A stretch of 11,298 nt of DNA, from contig MU647699.1 in the NCBI GenBank assembly GCA_026770585.1, forward strand, positions 31,626 to 42,923, in the 5' to 3' direction. Below, one piece after another: positions 5,345 through 11,198 of this stretch; the stretch's first letter is position 1, and the number at the start of each line of letters is the position of its first letter. The DNA is from Baffinella frigidus (Eukaryota > Cryptophyceae > Cryptomonadales > Baffinellaceae). Below the pieces are notes generated by a model. That model was not told the DNA's origin and searched no databases. It was given only the letters and a program-made list of their open reading frames with translations. A program made the position numbers and the translations under genes.

Positions 5345-5507
5345 GTCGGTCAGCGCGCGAATTTTGGGGGGGCGAAACCAATCTTCTCTTTGATGTCCTC
5401 GCAGCTCTCTCTCAGTCTATTTGGGCTCATCAATTCGGTGAGACCAGGTTGTTTCCCCGCTCCAAAGTTGACGAATTTGTGCCGTAGAACCAGAACGTGA
5501 AGGATCT
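5345..5507. repeat. Further degenerate copy of the copy 4/5 intron
   Basis: TTTGGGCTCATCAATTCGGT at about 5420 and CCGCTCCAAAGTTGACGAAT at about 5458 repeat the intron blocks seen after exon copies 4 and 5. No exon end survives immediately before it. The tract ends in telomere-like repeats. Confidence 0.5.
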
Positions 5508-5763
5508 CAACCCTAAAACCTTAGCCCGAAACCCTGAACCCGAAACCCTAAAATGATGCAGAGACTTCATTGAACCCATCCTAAACCCCAAACCCTCAAC
5601 CCTCAACCCTAGACTTCCACGGAGGTCTGCCTCGTCCCTTCCCGAAAGTGTTTAAGAGCCCCTAAACCTCAAAACCCCAAACCCTAAACCCAAAACCCAA
5701 AACCCTAAACCCTAAACCCTAAACCCTAAACCCTGAACCCTAAACCCCAAGCTCGAAACCCCA
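5508..5763. repeat. Interstitial telomere-like repeats (CCCTAAA)n
   Basis: The purest run of CCCTAAA lies at about 5697-5735; variants (CCCGAAA, CCCCAAA, CCCTCAA, CCCTGAA) surround it. A remnant of the exon end with donor, GACTTCCACGGAG|GTCTGC, is embedded at 5612-5630, which ties the tract to the FEDAFK array. C-rich strand is plus. Confidence 0.85.
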
Positions 5764-5786
5764 AACGGACTTTAAAAAGCCTCCAG

Positions 5787-5990
5787 GTCTGTTTTAGAGT
5801 CTGGAGTGTTCAGATTGTACCAGAAACGGCTTCACGCAAGTGGTCCAGGGCCTAGAAGCGTTTCTAACGAAACAAGTTTCAGGATGCGTAAGTGGGCGCC
5901 TCTCTAGCCCACGGTTCGGGTCGCAATCGTGTCCATCGCAGCGCCTTTCAATGTTGCTTCAGATCAAAGTACACACTCGTGTCAGGGGGG
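5787..5990 (+). repeat. Direct repeat R, copy 1 (intron of LRR exon array)
   Basis: Matches 6517-6720 over about 200 bp: CTGTTTTAGAGTCTGG, GATTGTACCAGAA, CCAGGGCCTAGA, TTTCTAACGAAAC, TTTCAG|, GTGGGCGC..CTAGCCCACGG, TCCATCGCAGCGCCTTTCAA. Each copy contains two CAG acceptor-like sites. It appears to be intron sequence duplicated with the LRR exon starts. Confidence 0.75.
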
Positions 5991-5997
5991 TTGCGTA

Positions 5998-6145
5998 GGT
6001 GGGCGCTTCTCTAGCCCACGGTTCTGGTCCCGAACCTCCCACCTTTCGGTTCACAATCGATACGGTTTACAATCCATCGCTGCGCCTTTCAACTTTGCGA
6101 TGGAAACGATTGTGACCCGCGACGTGGGCTAGCGAAGCGCCCACC
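5998..6145. mobile_element. Fold-back element, 148 bp
   Basis: GGTGGGCGCTTCTCTAGCCC at 5998 and its near-complement ending at 6145 form the arms (one mismatch in 23). The pairing continues imperfectly as TTCACAATCG/CGATTGTGACC and closes as CCATCGC/GCGATGG around TGCGCCTTTCAACTTT. The related stretches at 5890-5945 and 6618-6690 carry only the left arm plus loop. It could be a MITE or an inverted duplication within the repeat. Confidence 0.55.
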
Positions 6146-6188
6146 AACAATGCCCTCCACTTCAGAATAAAATGCAAACTCGTTTCAG

Positions 6189-6310
6189 GGGGGGTTCTGA
6201 GGTGAACCGGGTCTTGAAAATGTGAAGCCAACTGGGCGACAGCTTTAGACTGCGTCTCAAAATAAAAGTACAAACTCGTTTCAGGGGGGTTGCGCGAGGG
6301 CTCCAGGTTT
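6189..6310 (+). pseudogene. Two truncated LRR-type exon starts
   Basis: CTCGTTTCAG|GGGGGGTTCTGAG|GTGAAC (acceptor AG at 6187-6188) and CTCGTTTCAG|GGGGGTTGCGCGAGGGCTCCAG|GTTTGG (AG at 6283-6284). The second reads GGLRE, the start of the LRR exon at 6717-6793. Both look like exon starts placed against a new GT. Confidence 0.4.
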
Positions 6311-6355
6311 GGGGGTTGATGTAGTCCCGCTCAGGGCACTTCTTCAATAAAGCAC

Positions 6356-6399
6356 CTTTCTCTCTCTCCCTCCCTCTCCCTCTCCCTCTCTTTCTCTTG

Positions 6400-6431
<32 letters not shown>

Positions 6432-6474
6432 GTCGCTCTCTCTCTCTCTCTCTCGCTCTCTCTCTCTCTCTGTT
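6356..6474 (+). repeat. 115-bp polypyrimidine (CT)n tract before an acceptor
   Basis: Almost pure TCTCTC with CCCTCCC at the start and two CG-containing interruptions (GTCGCT, CTCGCT), ending TCTGTTTCAG|GGGGG. It sits where the polypyrimidine tract of a 3' splice site belongs. The Ser/Leu and Arg/Glu repeats in its open frames are microsatellite translations. Confidence 0.85.
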
Positions 6475-6478
6475 TCAG

Positions 6479-6508
6479 GGGGGATGCGCGACGCAGCAGT
6501 CAGCAAGA
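6479..6508 (+). pseudogene. Truncated LRR exon start (GMRDAAVSK)
   Basis: After TGTTTCAG| the frame reads GGMRDAAVSK, aligned with GGLRDATVGK at 6716-6745. Sequence then changes abruptly to repeat R (6517 onward), so the exon is cut after about ten codons. Confidence 0.55.
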
Positions 6509-6516
6509 AAACTTAC

Positions 6517-6720
6517 CAGGCCTGTTTTAGAGTCTGGGTTACCGATTGTACCAGAACCGGCTGTAAGTGTCCCAGGGCCTAGACCCTTTTCTAACGAAAC
6601 TCGTTTCAGGGGGGTTGCGTAGGTGGGCGCTTCTCCAGCCCACGGTGCGGGTCACACTCGTTTCCATCGCAGCGCCTTTCAACGTTGTTTCAGACTAAAA
6701 TACAAGCACGTTTCAGGGGG
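6517..6720 (+). repeat. Direct repeat R, copy 2
   Basis: Second copy of the ~200-bp block at 5787-5990, including TTTTAGAGTCTGG, ACCAGAACCGGCT, CCAGGGCCTAGA, the hairpin GTGGGC..GCCCAC and TCGCAGCGCCTTTCAACGTT. It leads directly into the LRR exon. Confidence 0.75.
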
Positions 6721-6793
6721 GCTGCGCGACGCAACGGTCGGCAAGCTCGCACACATCCTCAGCCACAATACCACCATTTCGACCCTCAACCTG
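6717..6793 (+). CDS. Leucine-rich-repeat exon (RNI type)
   Basis: Bounded by ACGTTTCAG| and AACCTG|GTACAC, 77 bp. The in-frame peptide is GGLRDATVGKLAHILSHN followed by TTISTLNL. This matches the ribonuclease-inhibitor-type LRR pattern, in which (G)xxxLAxxLxxNxxxxxLxL forms the helix of one repeat and the strand of the next. Such repeats build curved protein-binding scaffolds in NLR-like and Ran-GAP-like proteins. One exon per repeat is a common layout for the family, so the copies nearby may reflect repeat-by-repeat exon duplication. The parent protein is unknown. The nearest similar exon is at 8623-8722. Start codon and other domains are absent, so this is an exon fragment only. Confidence 0.65.
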
Positions 6794-7017
6794 GTACACC
6801 CCCTCTCCAAGATAATGTATTTCGTTTCTGGTCGCTTATTTCGTGTCCAGTCTCTCAAGCTTGTTTGTACACACCTCACAAGGTTTGTCCCGGGGAAGAA
6901 ATGCATCGTTCTTGACCTATCGAGTACTAAGAAGTCAATACACACCACCATCTCGAACCTCAACCTGGCACCACCCCCCCGTCTCCAAGATAATGTATTT
7001 CGTTTCCGGACGCTTAG
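6771..7017 (+). repeat. Direct duplication of LRR exon end plus donor intron
   Basis: 6771-6838 (CACCATTTCGACCCTCAACC to GTCGCTTA) matches 6947-7017 (CACCATCTCGAACCTCAACC to GACGCTTA), including CCAAGATAATGTATTTCGTT. The second copy has lost the donor (CTGGTACAC to CTGGCACCAC) and keeps only TTISNLNL of the exon. Sequence between, 6840-6945, shows no feature. Confidence 0.75.
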
Positions 7018-7093
7018 CTGTGGGGCGATTTTTCGCGTGCAAACAAGGGATATAAAGATGTGTTCTCTATATAAATATACGTATGTACATAAT

Positions 7094-7187
7094 ATAAACA
7101 AGGTCTGTCGCGCGGCAGGCGTGGAACCTGGTGTCGGACCCGGGTGACGCGCGTCGCGACCACCCTCCGCACCAGCATCTCTCTCTC
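7094..7187 (+). pseudogene. WNLVSDPGA exon, copy 1 (frameshifted)
   Basis: Starts with AAGGTCTGTCGCGCGGCAG| and encodes AWNLVSDPG before a 2-base deletion relative to copies 3-5 shifts the frame. All substitutions before that (CTG, GTG, TCG, GAC, CCG) are silent relative to copy 5. Ends in CTCTCTCTCTATGTA, then a CATATA microsatellite. Confidence 0.55.
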
Positions 7188-7373
7188 TATGTACATATAC
7201 ATGTGCATATACATATACATATATATAAATATACATATACATATACATATACATATGCATATACATATACATATACACGCGACAGATAACGATCGATCGA
7301 TCGATCGATCAAGATGGATAAAGATAGATCCAGATAGATAAAGATAGATAGAGGTAGATAACGATAGAAAGAG
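7188..7373. repeat. CATATA, GATC and GATA microsatellites
   Basis: CATATA/TATACA hexamers to about 7277, five GATC units near 7290-7309, then GATA-type repeats to 7373. The unit GATAACGATAGAAAGAGATAAACAAGG at the end recurs before copy 5 (8238-8262). No gene. Confidence 0.85.
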
Positions 7374-7421
7374 ATAAACAAGGTCTGTCTGCCGGCAGGC
7401 GTGGAACCTCGTGTCAGACCC
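7374..7421 (+). pseudogene. WNLVSDPGA exon, copy 2 (truncated)
   Basis: Has the same lead-in and CGGCAG| acceptor, then AWNLVSDP; it breaks off at CAGACCC and runs into CATATA repeats. Confidence 0.55.
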
Positions 7422-7490
7422 ATATACATATACATATGCATATACATATACATATACGTATACAGAGAGTATATGTAGAAATAACGTCTG

Positions 7491-7577
7491 TCGCGCGGCA
7501 GGCGTGGAACCTCGTATCCGATCCAGGTGCGACGCGCGTCGCGACCACCCTCCGCACCACCGTCTCTCTCTCTATGT
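7491..7577 (+). CDS. WNLVSDPGA exon, copy 3 (LRR-like)
   Basis: After CGCGCGGCAG| the frame reads [20 protein letters not shown] then VS. Differences from copies 4 and 5 are all silent third-position changes. The pattern GATxxATxLRTxxxL resembles the helix part of an RNI-type LRR (GAxxLAxxLxxNxxL), consistent with the clear LRR exons on either side at 6717 and 8623, though it has diverged. A 14-bp perfect palindrome, GCGACGCGCGTCGC, lies inside. The end of the exon is not certain: GTCTCT after CACCACC could be a donor. Flanked by microsatellites that I take as intron. Confidence 0.45.
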
Positions 7578-7617
7578 ATTATACGTATGAATATGAATAC
7601 AAACATACATATGGATG

Positions 7618-7665
<48 letters not shown>

Positions 7666-7672
7666 CAACAAG
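7618..7672. repeat. CATATA hexanucleotide tract
   Basis: Eight or more units of CATATA/TACATA between exon copies 3 and 4. Confidence 0.9.
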
Positions 7673-7689
7673 TAAAGTCTACATACATA

Positions 7690-7793
<104 letters not shown>

Positions 7794-7810
7794 ATATGAA
7801 TAAGTTCGTA

Positions 7811-7900
7811 ATATAAGTAAGATCTCCCGGCAGGCGTGGAACCTCGTATCAGACCCGGGAGCGACGCGCGTCGCGACCACCCTCCGCACCACCGTCTCGT
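7811..7900 (+). CDS. WNLVSDPGA exon, copy 4 (LRR-like)
   Basis: TCTCCCGGCAG| then [20 protein letters not shown] and VS. Relative to copy 5 it has TCA/TCC, GAC/GAT, CCG/CCA and GGA/GGC, all silent. The lead-in AAGGTCTGTCGCG is altered to AAGATCTC. It ends GTCTCGTGCCTCCTA, like copy 5 and unlike copies 1 and 3. Confidence 0.45.
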
Positions 7901-7909
7901 GCCTCCTAC

Positions 7910-7993
7910 TAATAGATAGATATAGATAGATATAGATATAGATATAGATATAGATATAGATAGATATAGATAGATAGATATAGATAGACATAG

Positions 7994-8029
<36 letters not shown>

Positions 8030-8039
8030 TTATGTATAG

Positions 8040-8072
<33 letters not shown>

Positions 8073-8157
8073 TAGATAGATAGATAGATATAGATAGATA
8101 GGTAAGGATATGTATATATATATATATATATAGATATAAATATAGATATAGATAGAT

Positions 8158-8221
<64 letters not shown>

Positions 8222-8237
8222 AGGTAGATAAAGGTAG
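7910..8237. repeat. GATATA, TA, GA and GATA microsatellites
   Basis: Successive tracts: GATATA/GATA (7913-7990), TA (7998-8025), GA (8051-8072), GATA, TA (8112-8131), GATA (8157-8222). No gene; open frames here are Tyr/Ile or Ser/Leu translations of the repeats. Confidence 0.9.
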
Positions 8238-8253
8238 ATAACGATTGAAAGAG

Positions 8254-8349
8254 ATAAACAAGGTCTGTCGCGCGGCAGGCGTGGAACCTCGTATCCGATC
8301 CAGGCGCGACGCGCGTCGCGACCACCCTCCGCACCACCGTCTCGTAACT
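8254..8349 (+). CDS. WNLVSDPGA exon, copy 5 (LRR-like)
   Basis: Same as copies 3 and 4 in protein sequence: CGGCAG| followed by [20 protein letters not shown] and VS. Preceded by the same GATAACGAT..GAAAGAGATAAACA segment as copy 2, and followed directly by telomere-like repeats instead of a microsatellite. Confidence 0.45.
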
Positions 8350-8620
8350 CCTAACCCCCTAAACCCTAAACCTCAAACCTTAAACCTTAAACACTAAACA
8401 CTAAACCCCTAAACCCTAAACACTGAACCCTGAAACCTAAACCCTAAAACCTAAACCCTAAAACCCAAACCCCAAACCCCAAATCCCAATCCCCAAACCC
8501 CAAACCCCAAGCCCCAAACCCCAAACTACAAACCCCCCAAACCCCAAACCCCAAACCCCAAACCCCAAACCCCAAACCCCAAACCCCAAACTCCACACCC
8601 CAAACCCCAAACCCCAACCC
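8350..8620. repeat. Telomere-like tract, CCCTAAA grading into CCCCAAA
   Basis: From 8350 to about 8465 mainly CCCTAAA-type variants; from about 8467 to 8618 mainly CCCCAAA (about 15 units). It ends CCCAACCCAG| exactly at the LRR exon start, so it forms the 3' end of the presumed intron. Minus-strand Gly/Phe/Leu/Trp-rich frames across it are repeat translations. Confidence 0.9.
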
Positions 8621-8622
8621 AG

Positions 8623-8722
8623 GTTGCGCAACCTCGACCTGACGCACAACGACATCGGGGACGCGGGGTTCACGGAGCTGGCGGCGGCGCTGGGGGGCGA
8701 GCAGGTCGGGCCCGTGACTTAG
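8623..8722 (+). CDS. Leucine-rich-repeat exon (RNI type), possibly terminal
   Basis: After the acceptor CCCAACCCAG| (AG at 8621-8622) the frame encodes LRNLDLTHNDIGDAGFTELA then AALGGEQVGPVT and a TAG at 8720-8722. LxxLDLxxNDIGDxGxxxLAxAL is the textbook RNI-type LRR consensus (about 28 residues per repeat), as in NLR-like and RNase-inhibitor-like scaffolds. Either the exon is terminal and the protein ends VGPVT, or it is spliced at GAGCAG|GTCGGG (donor at 8705). Codons are strongly GC-ending, unlike all neighbouring sequence. A second damaged copy at 8848-8861 plus 8997 onward carries an 11-bp deletion and an inserted MITE. No start codon or other domain is visible, so this is a fragment of a larger gene or a relic. 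Confidence 0.75.
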
Positions 8723-8784
8723 TAACTCCGCTAAAAGGATTATTAAAGGTGAGCGTTTTGTACCGGGAAGGGGGTGAATAATAG
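8723..8784. other. No recognisable feature
   Basis: Unique sequence downstream of the LRR exon stop, without repeats or signals I can support. Confidence 0.3.
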
Positions 8785-8847
8785 ATGTATGGGCTGTATA
8801 ACTACATGTATGGAGTGTATAAGTATATGTATGGATCGTATACCAAG
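8785..8847 (+). repeat. 21-bp minisatellite, three units
   Basis: Units begin with ATGTATGG at 8785, 8806 and 8827. In frame they encode MYGLYNY, MYGVYKY and MYGSYTK, a heptapeptide repeat that runs straight into the KLAAS of the second LRR-exon copy. The upstream codon is a stop (TAG 8782-8784), so ATG 8785 could be a start. Confidence 0.7.
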
Positions 8848-8860
8848 CTGGCGGCGAGCA

Positions 8861-8999
8861 GGTCTCATCCGGGGACAAGTATTTTTCTTCTAAAAATATG
8901 CATGCAATTTACTACACAAATACTTCAGGACGTGACCTATGTGTAGTAATTTTCCTTGCCAGATTTTTTGAAGAAAAACACTTGTTCCCGGATTAGGTC
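8861..8999 (+). mobile_element. Introner-like MITE, 131 bp plus 4-bp target duplication
   Basis: Terminal inverted repeats: left from 8865 TCATCCGGGGACAAGTATTT, right read inward from 8995 TAATCCGGGAACAAGTGTTT, continuing through TTCTTC, AAAAAT and TTACTACACA for about 54 bp. Target duplication GGTC at 8861-8864 and 8996-8999. The insertion splits CAGGTC so that CAG|GTCTCA forms a donor and GGATTAG|GTC forms an acceptor. A 135-nt intron 8862-8996 would remove the element and one target copy exactly and restore GAGCAGGTCGG, as seen uninterrupted at 8699-8709. This fits introners: short DNA-transposon-derived introns known from several algal and protist groups. The splicing itself is inferred. 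Confidence 0.7.
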
Positions 9000-9077
9000 G
9001 GCGCCGTGCTCTTACGCGTCCGTTTCGTTGTTTCTTGCCCACCACACATTGCCTCCCGAGGAGCCATAACACCTGGA

Positions 9078-9113
9078 CCCGAAACCCGAAACCCGAAACC
9101 CGAAACCCGAAAC
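9078..9113. repeat. (CCCGAAA)5 telomere-variant array
   Basis: Five perfect CCCGAAA heptamers. Their homogeneity contrasts with the degenerate CCCTAAA tracts. Confidence 0.9.
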
Positions 9114-9458
9114 GTGGCCAACAGATATGAACACTGCGCTAGCAATGAATGACTTGCTAGCAATGCATCGCTCACGGAACAGGCCAAGATATCGCTGGGG
9201 TTTTGTGTTTGTACAGCAAGTGCAAAGCCGAGAGAGCGACTCGAGTGTTTGTAAAGTGAGAGCAGGCGCAAGTACGAATGTGTTTGTGAAGCGTGGTTAA
9301 GCCGATGGTAGAAGATTGATGGTTGTGGGTAGATATATGGAGTAGAGCGGGGTTCGCATCTGTTGGCGACGAAAAGAGCGAAACGTGCGCACGCATTGAC
9401 CGTTCAGAACCAGCACCCTTTTGCTGTTGTTTCGTTCTTTTCGTGGCCAGCGATATGA
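9114..9458. other. Unassigned stretch with weak internal repeats
   Basis: I see no gene. GTGTTTGTACAGCAAGTGCA (near 9207), GTGTTTGTAAAGTGAGAGCA (near 9246) and GTGTTTGTGAAGCG (near 9280) are degenerate direct repeats. GGCCAACAGATATGA (9117) resembles GGCCAGCGATATGA (9445), which ends at the MITE border. Confidence 0.4.
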
Positions 9459-9621
9459 CCACACAGCGGGCTACGAAGGAATTTTCGGGCAGGAAATGCC
9501 CGAGTTTTTCTTACCTTATCCGTAAGAATCTCCTCATGCCCCAACGGATTGCCTACCGTAGGGTCGTATGTCTTATCGCTTATGAGTTGTTCACGAAACC
9601 CCTCCGTAGCCCGCTGTGTGG
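9459..9621. mobile_element. MITE of the CCACACAGCGG family, copy 2
   Basis: 163 bp, with ends CCACACAGCGGGCTACGAAG and, read inward from the right, CCACACAGCGGGCTACGGAG. Internal hairpin TCGGGCA-GGAAA-TGCCCGA at 9485-9503 corresponds in position to the one in copy 1 but has a different paired sequence. Conserved internal blocks as in copy 1. No target duplication visible. Confidence 0.8.
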
Positions 9622-9787
9622 AATACCGCTTGAACCATGAACTGGCGGAAGAGGACACGCTGCCACTAAGTGGTTGTGTTTCTTCAGGCCCATAGACTTT
9701 TGCATCACTCAACTCAAGGCGCAAGGGCCTCATTCAGGACCTGTATCGAGAGTACTAAAAAAAGACAGAAGTTTGTGTTAAGAACGT
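9622..9787. other. No recognisable feature
   Basis: No repeat or supported reading frame between the MITE and the hairpin at 9788. Confidence 0.3.
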
Positions 9788-9840
9788 ACACGTCGAGTAG
9801 CGAATGTTTTTTTCAAGCGCGCATACGCTACTCGGCGTGT
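9788..9840. repeat. 15-bp inverted repeat
   Basis: ACACGTCGAGTAGCG at 9788-9802 and CGCTACTCGGCGTGT at 9826-9840 pair with one G-T-type mismatch around a 23-base loop with a T-run. Possible MITE end pair or cruciform. Confidence 0.6.
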
Positions 9841-9863
9841 GCGCCGAGAAGCTCAACCCTAAA

Positions 9864-9919
9864 CCCGAAACCCGAAACCCGAAACCCGAAACCCGAAACC
9901 CGAAACCCGAAACCCGAAA
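9864..9919. repeat. (CCCGAAA)8 telomere-variant array
   Basis: Eight perfect CCCGAAA units, preceded by CCCTAAA and followed by CCCTCAA. It lies about 25 bp upstream of GTGGAGCAG|GACAAG, an acceptor-like site. Confidence 0.95.
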
Positions 9920-9945
9920 CCCTCAACTCTTCCGTGGAGCAGGAC

Positions 9946-10122
9946 AAGCTATCGCTGATCGGCCTGACGGTTAACCGCGCCCCCTCCCAAGCCCGCAGCC
10001 CAAGGTACCCACCCACACGAATCTCGAAAGATAACCGAATCAGCGCCTCGGTGTGTGTTCGGGAAGGACCATTCTCTGCTGGCACACAGCTCATCTCGAA
10101 AAATAACCAAACCAGTCGCCTG
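9946..10122 (+). repeat. Duplicated block ATCGGCCTGACGG, copies 1 and partial
   Basis: 9957-10050 (ATCGGCCTGACGGTTAACCG to AATCTCGAAAGATAACCGAA) is repeated at 10198-10290; its last 35 bp recur a third time at 10087-10122. The plus frame is open (IGLTVNRAPSQARSPR) and AGCCCAAG|GTACCC resembles a donor, but copies differ at both silent and replacement sites, so coding is undecided. Confidence 0.6.
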
Positions 10123-10134
10123 ATGAGCGTGTAT

Positions 10135-10359
10135 ATTTAATTAGGGGGCCTAATTGAATTTACTATGCCTTAGCTAATTTCTCCTATGCAACCTCGTATC
10201 GGCCTGACGGTCCACCGCGCGCCCTCCCAAGTCCACAGCCCAAGGTACCCACCCACCCACACGAATCTCGGAAGTTAACTGAATCAGTTCCTGTTCAATA
10301 GGAGGCTGAATAGGAGAAATTAGTTACATAGTAAATTTAGTTGGGCGTCCTAATTAAAT
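10135..10359. mobile_element. MITE with ~58-bp inverted ends carrying local sequence
   Basis: Left end ATTTAATTAGGGGGCCTAAT and right end read inward ATTTAATTAGGACGCCCAAC, continuing as AATTTACTATG..CTAATTTCTCCTAT..CCTC. Termini are compatible with a TTAA target site, though TTAA is itself palindromic so this is not proof. The interior (10198-10290) is a copy of the flanking block at 9957-10050. Confidence 0.7.
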
Positions 10360-10440
10360 GAAAACGCTAAATTCAATGGAAACGGGCCAGTCGAAAGTAG
10401 GATGCATTGGGTTTTGAAAACAGCCCAAGCGACAAGACCG
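10360..10440. other. No recognisable feature
   Basis: Short unique stretch apart from CCCAAGCGACAAGACCG (10423-10439), repeated as CCCAAGCGATAAGACCG at 10471-10487. Confidence 0.3.
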
Positions 10441-10441
10441 T

Positions 10442-10521
10442 TTTTGCCTACCGCAGGGTAGGCAAAACCCCCAAGCGATAAGACCGTTCTAAAAAAACTC
10501 CCTTCGAAGTCCGTTGTGTGG
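10442..10521 (-). mobile_element. Truncated MITE of the CCACACAGCGG family, copy 3
   Basis: Only one end remains: read from 10521 on the minus strand, CCACACAACGGACTTCGAAG, then AACGGTCTTATCGC. A perfect 11-bp hairpin TTTTGCCTACC-GCAG-GGTAGGCAAAA lies at 10442-10467, made from the internal TGCCTACC block of the family. Confidence 0.6.
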
Positions 10522-10559
10522 CCCTACACCCCCCCCCCCTTACACTACACCGCACACAG

Positions 10560-10606
10560 GTCACGAGGGGGGCAGTTATCGAGGGTTGGATCGGCGGCGT
10601 CAGGCG
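10560..10606. repeat. GTCACG repeat, copy 1
   Basis: CACACAG|GTCACGAGGGGGGCAGTT followed by GGATCGGCGGCGTCAGGCG. The minus strand encodes DAADPTLDNCPPRD. The family recurs at 10884, 11039, 11173 and 11281. Confidence 0.7.
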
Positions 10607-10672
10607 GGGTGTAGCTGGGGGGGGGGTCTCTGTCATCTCAAGAGCGCTATCGAGCCTAGAAACGGCATGTTA

Positions 10673-10836
10673 ATGGAAATGTCGTTCTAATTTAGGGCGA
10701 CCGGTCGGGCCCGCCTCAGACTTAACTGGTACAAATTTAAAACTAAAGAGGTTTACAAGTGTTTTTTAGTGTTTTAGTCAGCATTGTTTTAAAATTTGTA
10801 CCATGAAACTGTCCCAAATTAGAACGATATTCCTAT
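10673..10836. mobile_element. MITE, 164 bp, with nested inverted repeat
   Basis: Ends ATGGAAATGTCGTTCTAATT (left) and ATAGGAATATCGTTCTAATT (right, read inward) differ by transitions only. A second inverted pair, GGTACAAATTTAAAAC at 10728 and GTTTTAAAATTTGTACC ending at 10802, lies inside. No target duplication is clear and there is no coding capacity. Confidence 0.7.
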
Positions 10837-10883
10837 GAATGTGCACTGCATTGACAAACTCGAATCCCGGAACCCGGAAACAG

Positions 10884-10930
10884 GTCACGAGGGGGGGGCG
10901 TTGTCCCGGTTCGGGTCGGCGGCGTCAGAC
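10884..10930. repeat. GTCACG repeat, copy 2
   Basis: AAACAG|GTCACGAGGGGGGGGCGTTG and CGGGTCGGCGGCGTCAGAC. The minus frame DAADPNRDN is broken after this by extra G residues in the homopolymer. Confidence 0.7.
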
Positions 10931-10954
10931 AAACCCTACACCCCAACCACTCAA

Positions 10955-10990
10955 CCACACAGCGGGCTGCGAAGGGATTTTTGGGCCCGA
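10955..10990 (+). mobile_element. Truncated MITE of the CCACACAGCGG family, copy 4
   Basis: CCACACAGCGGGCTGCGAAG followed by GGATTTTTGGGCCCG matches the left end of copies 1 and 2; the rest is absent. Confidence 0.65.
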
Positions 10991-11038
10991 CACGCTCCTC
11001 CCTAACACTACACACCACACACCACACACCCCACACAG

Positions 11039-11090
11039 GTCACGCGGGGGGCAATTATCCCGGTTCGGGTCAGCGGCGTCCGGCGGGTTG
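11039..11090. repeat. GTCACG repeat, copy 3
   Basis: CACACAG|GTCACGCGGGGGGCAATT then CCCGGTTCGGGTCAGCGGCG. Minus strand encodes DAADPNRDNCPPRDL. Confidence 0.7.
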
Positions 11091-11172
11091 GCGGGGGGTG
11101 ACGCAGAGGAGTCGCCTCGCCATAACCACGAACCCCTACACATTCCCCCCTAACACTACACACCCCACACAG
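11091..11172. other. Spacer with CACA-rich tract
   Basis: CCTAACACTACACACCCCACACAG precedes the next copy, as at 11000-11038 and 10540-10559, so the ACAC-rich lead-in is part of the repeat unit. Confidence 0.5.
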
Positions 11173-11195
11173 GTCACGCGGGGGGCAGTTATCGA
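11173..11195. repeat. GTCACG repeat, copy 4 (truncated)
   Basis: GTCACGCGGGGGGCAGTTAT, then breaks into CGACTCACCCGAAACCC. Confidence 0.7.
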
Positions 11196-11198
11196 CTC

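Larger units (their letters stand above)
8785..9069 (+). pseudogene. Damaged second LRR-exon copy; small open frame across the introner
   Basis: AAGCTGGCGGCGAGCAG (8845-8861) matches GAGCTGGCGGCG..GAGCAG of the exon at 8623-8722 with an 11-bp internal deletion. If the 135-bp introner-like insert is spliced out, the frame from ATG 8785 continues through SAPCSYASVSLFLAHHTLPP to a stop at 9067-9069, about 50 residues; unspliced it stops inside the insert (TAG at 8943). Neither product resembles a known protein. Confidence 0.35.

Noticed and set aside
6162-6582. Arg/Glu-rich and Ser/Leu-rich frames, resembling SR or coiled-coil proteins
   Set aside because: Both come from the CT tract read on opposite strands.
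8444-8878. Minus-strand Gly/Phe/Trp/Leu-rich frame of 144 residues
   Set aside because: It is the antisense of the LRR exon plus the CCCCAAA array; the plus strand has a textbook LRR motif and a fitting acceptor.
10560-11096. Thrombospondin type 3 calcium-binding repeats
   Set aside because: Only DNCP and an acidic start match; the full D-x-D-x-D-G ligand pattern is absent, so I do not assign the domain.
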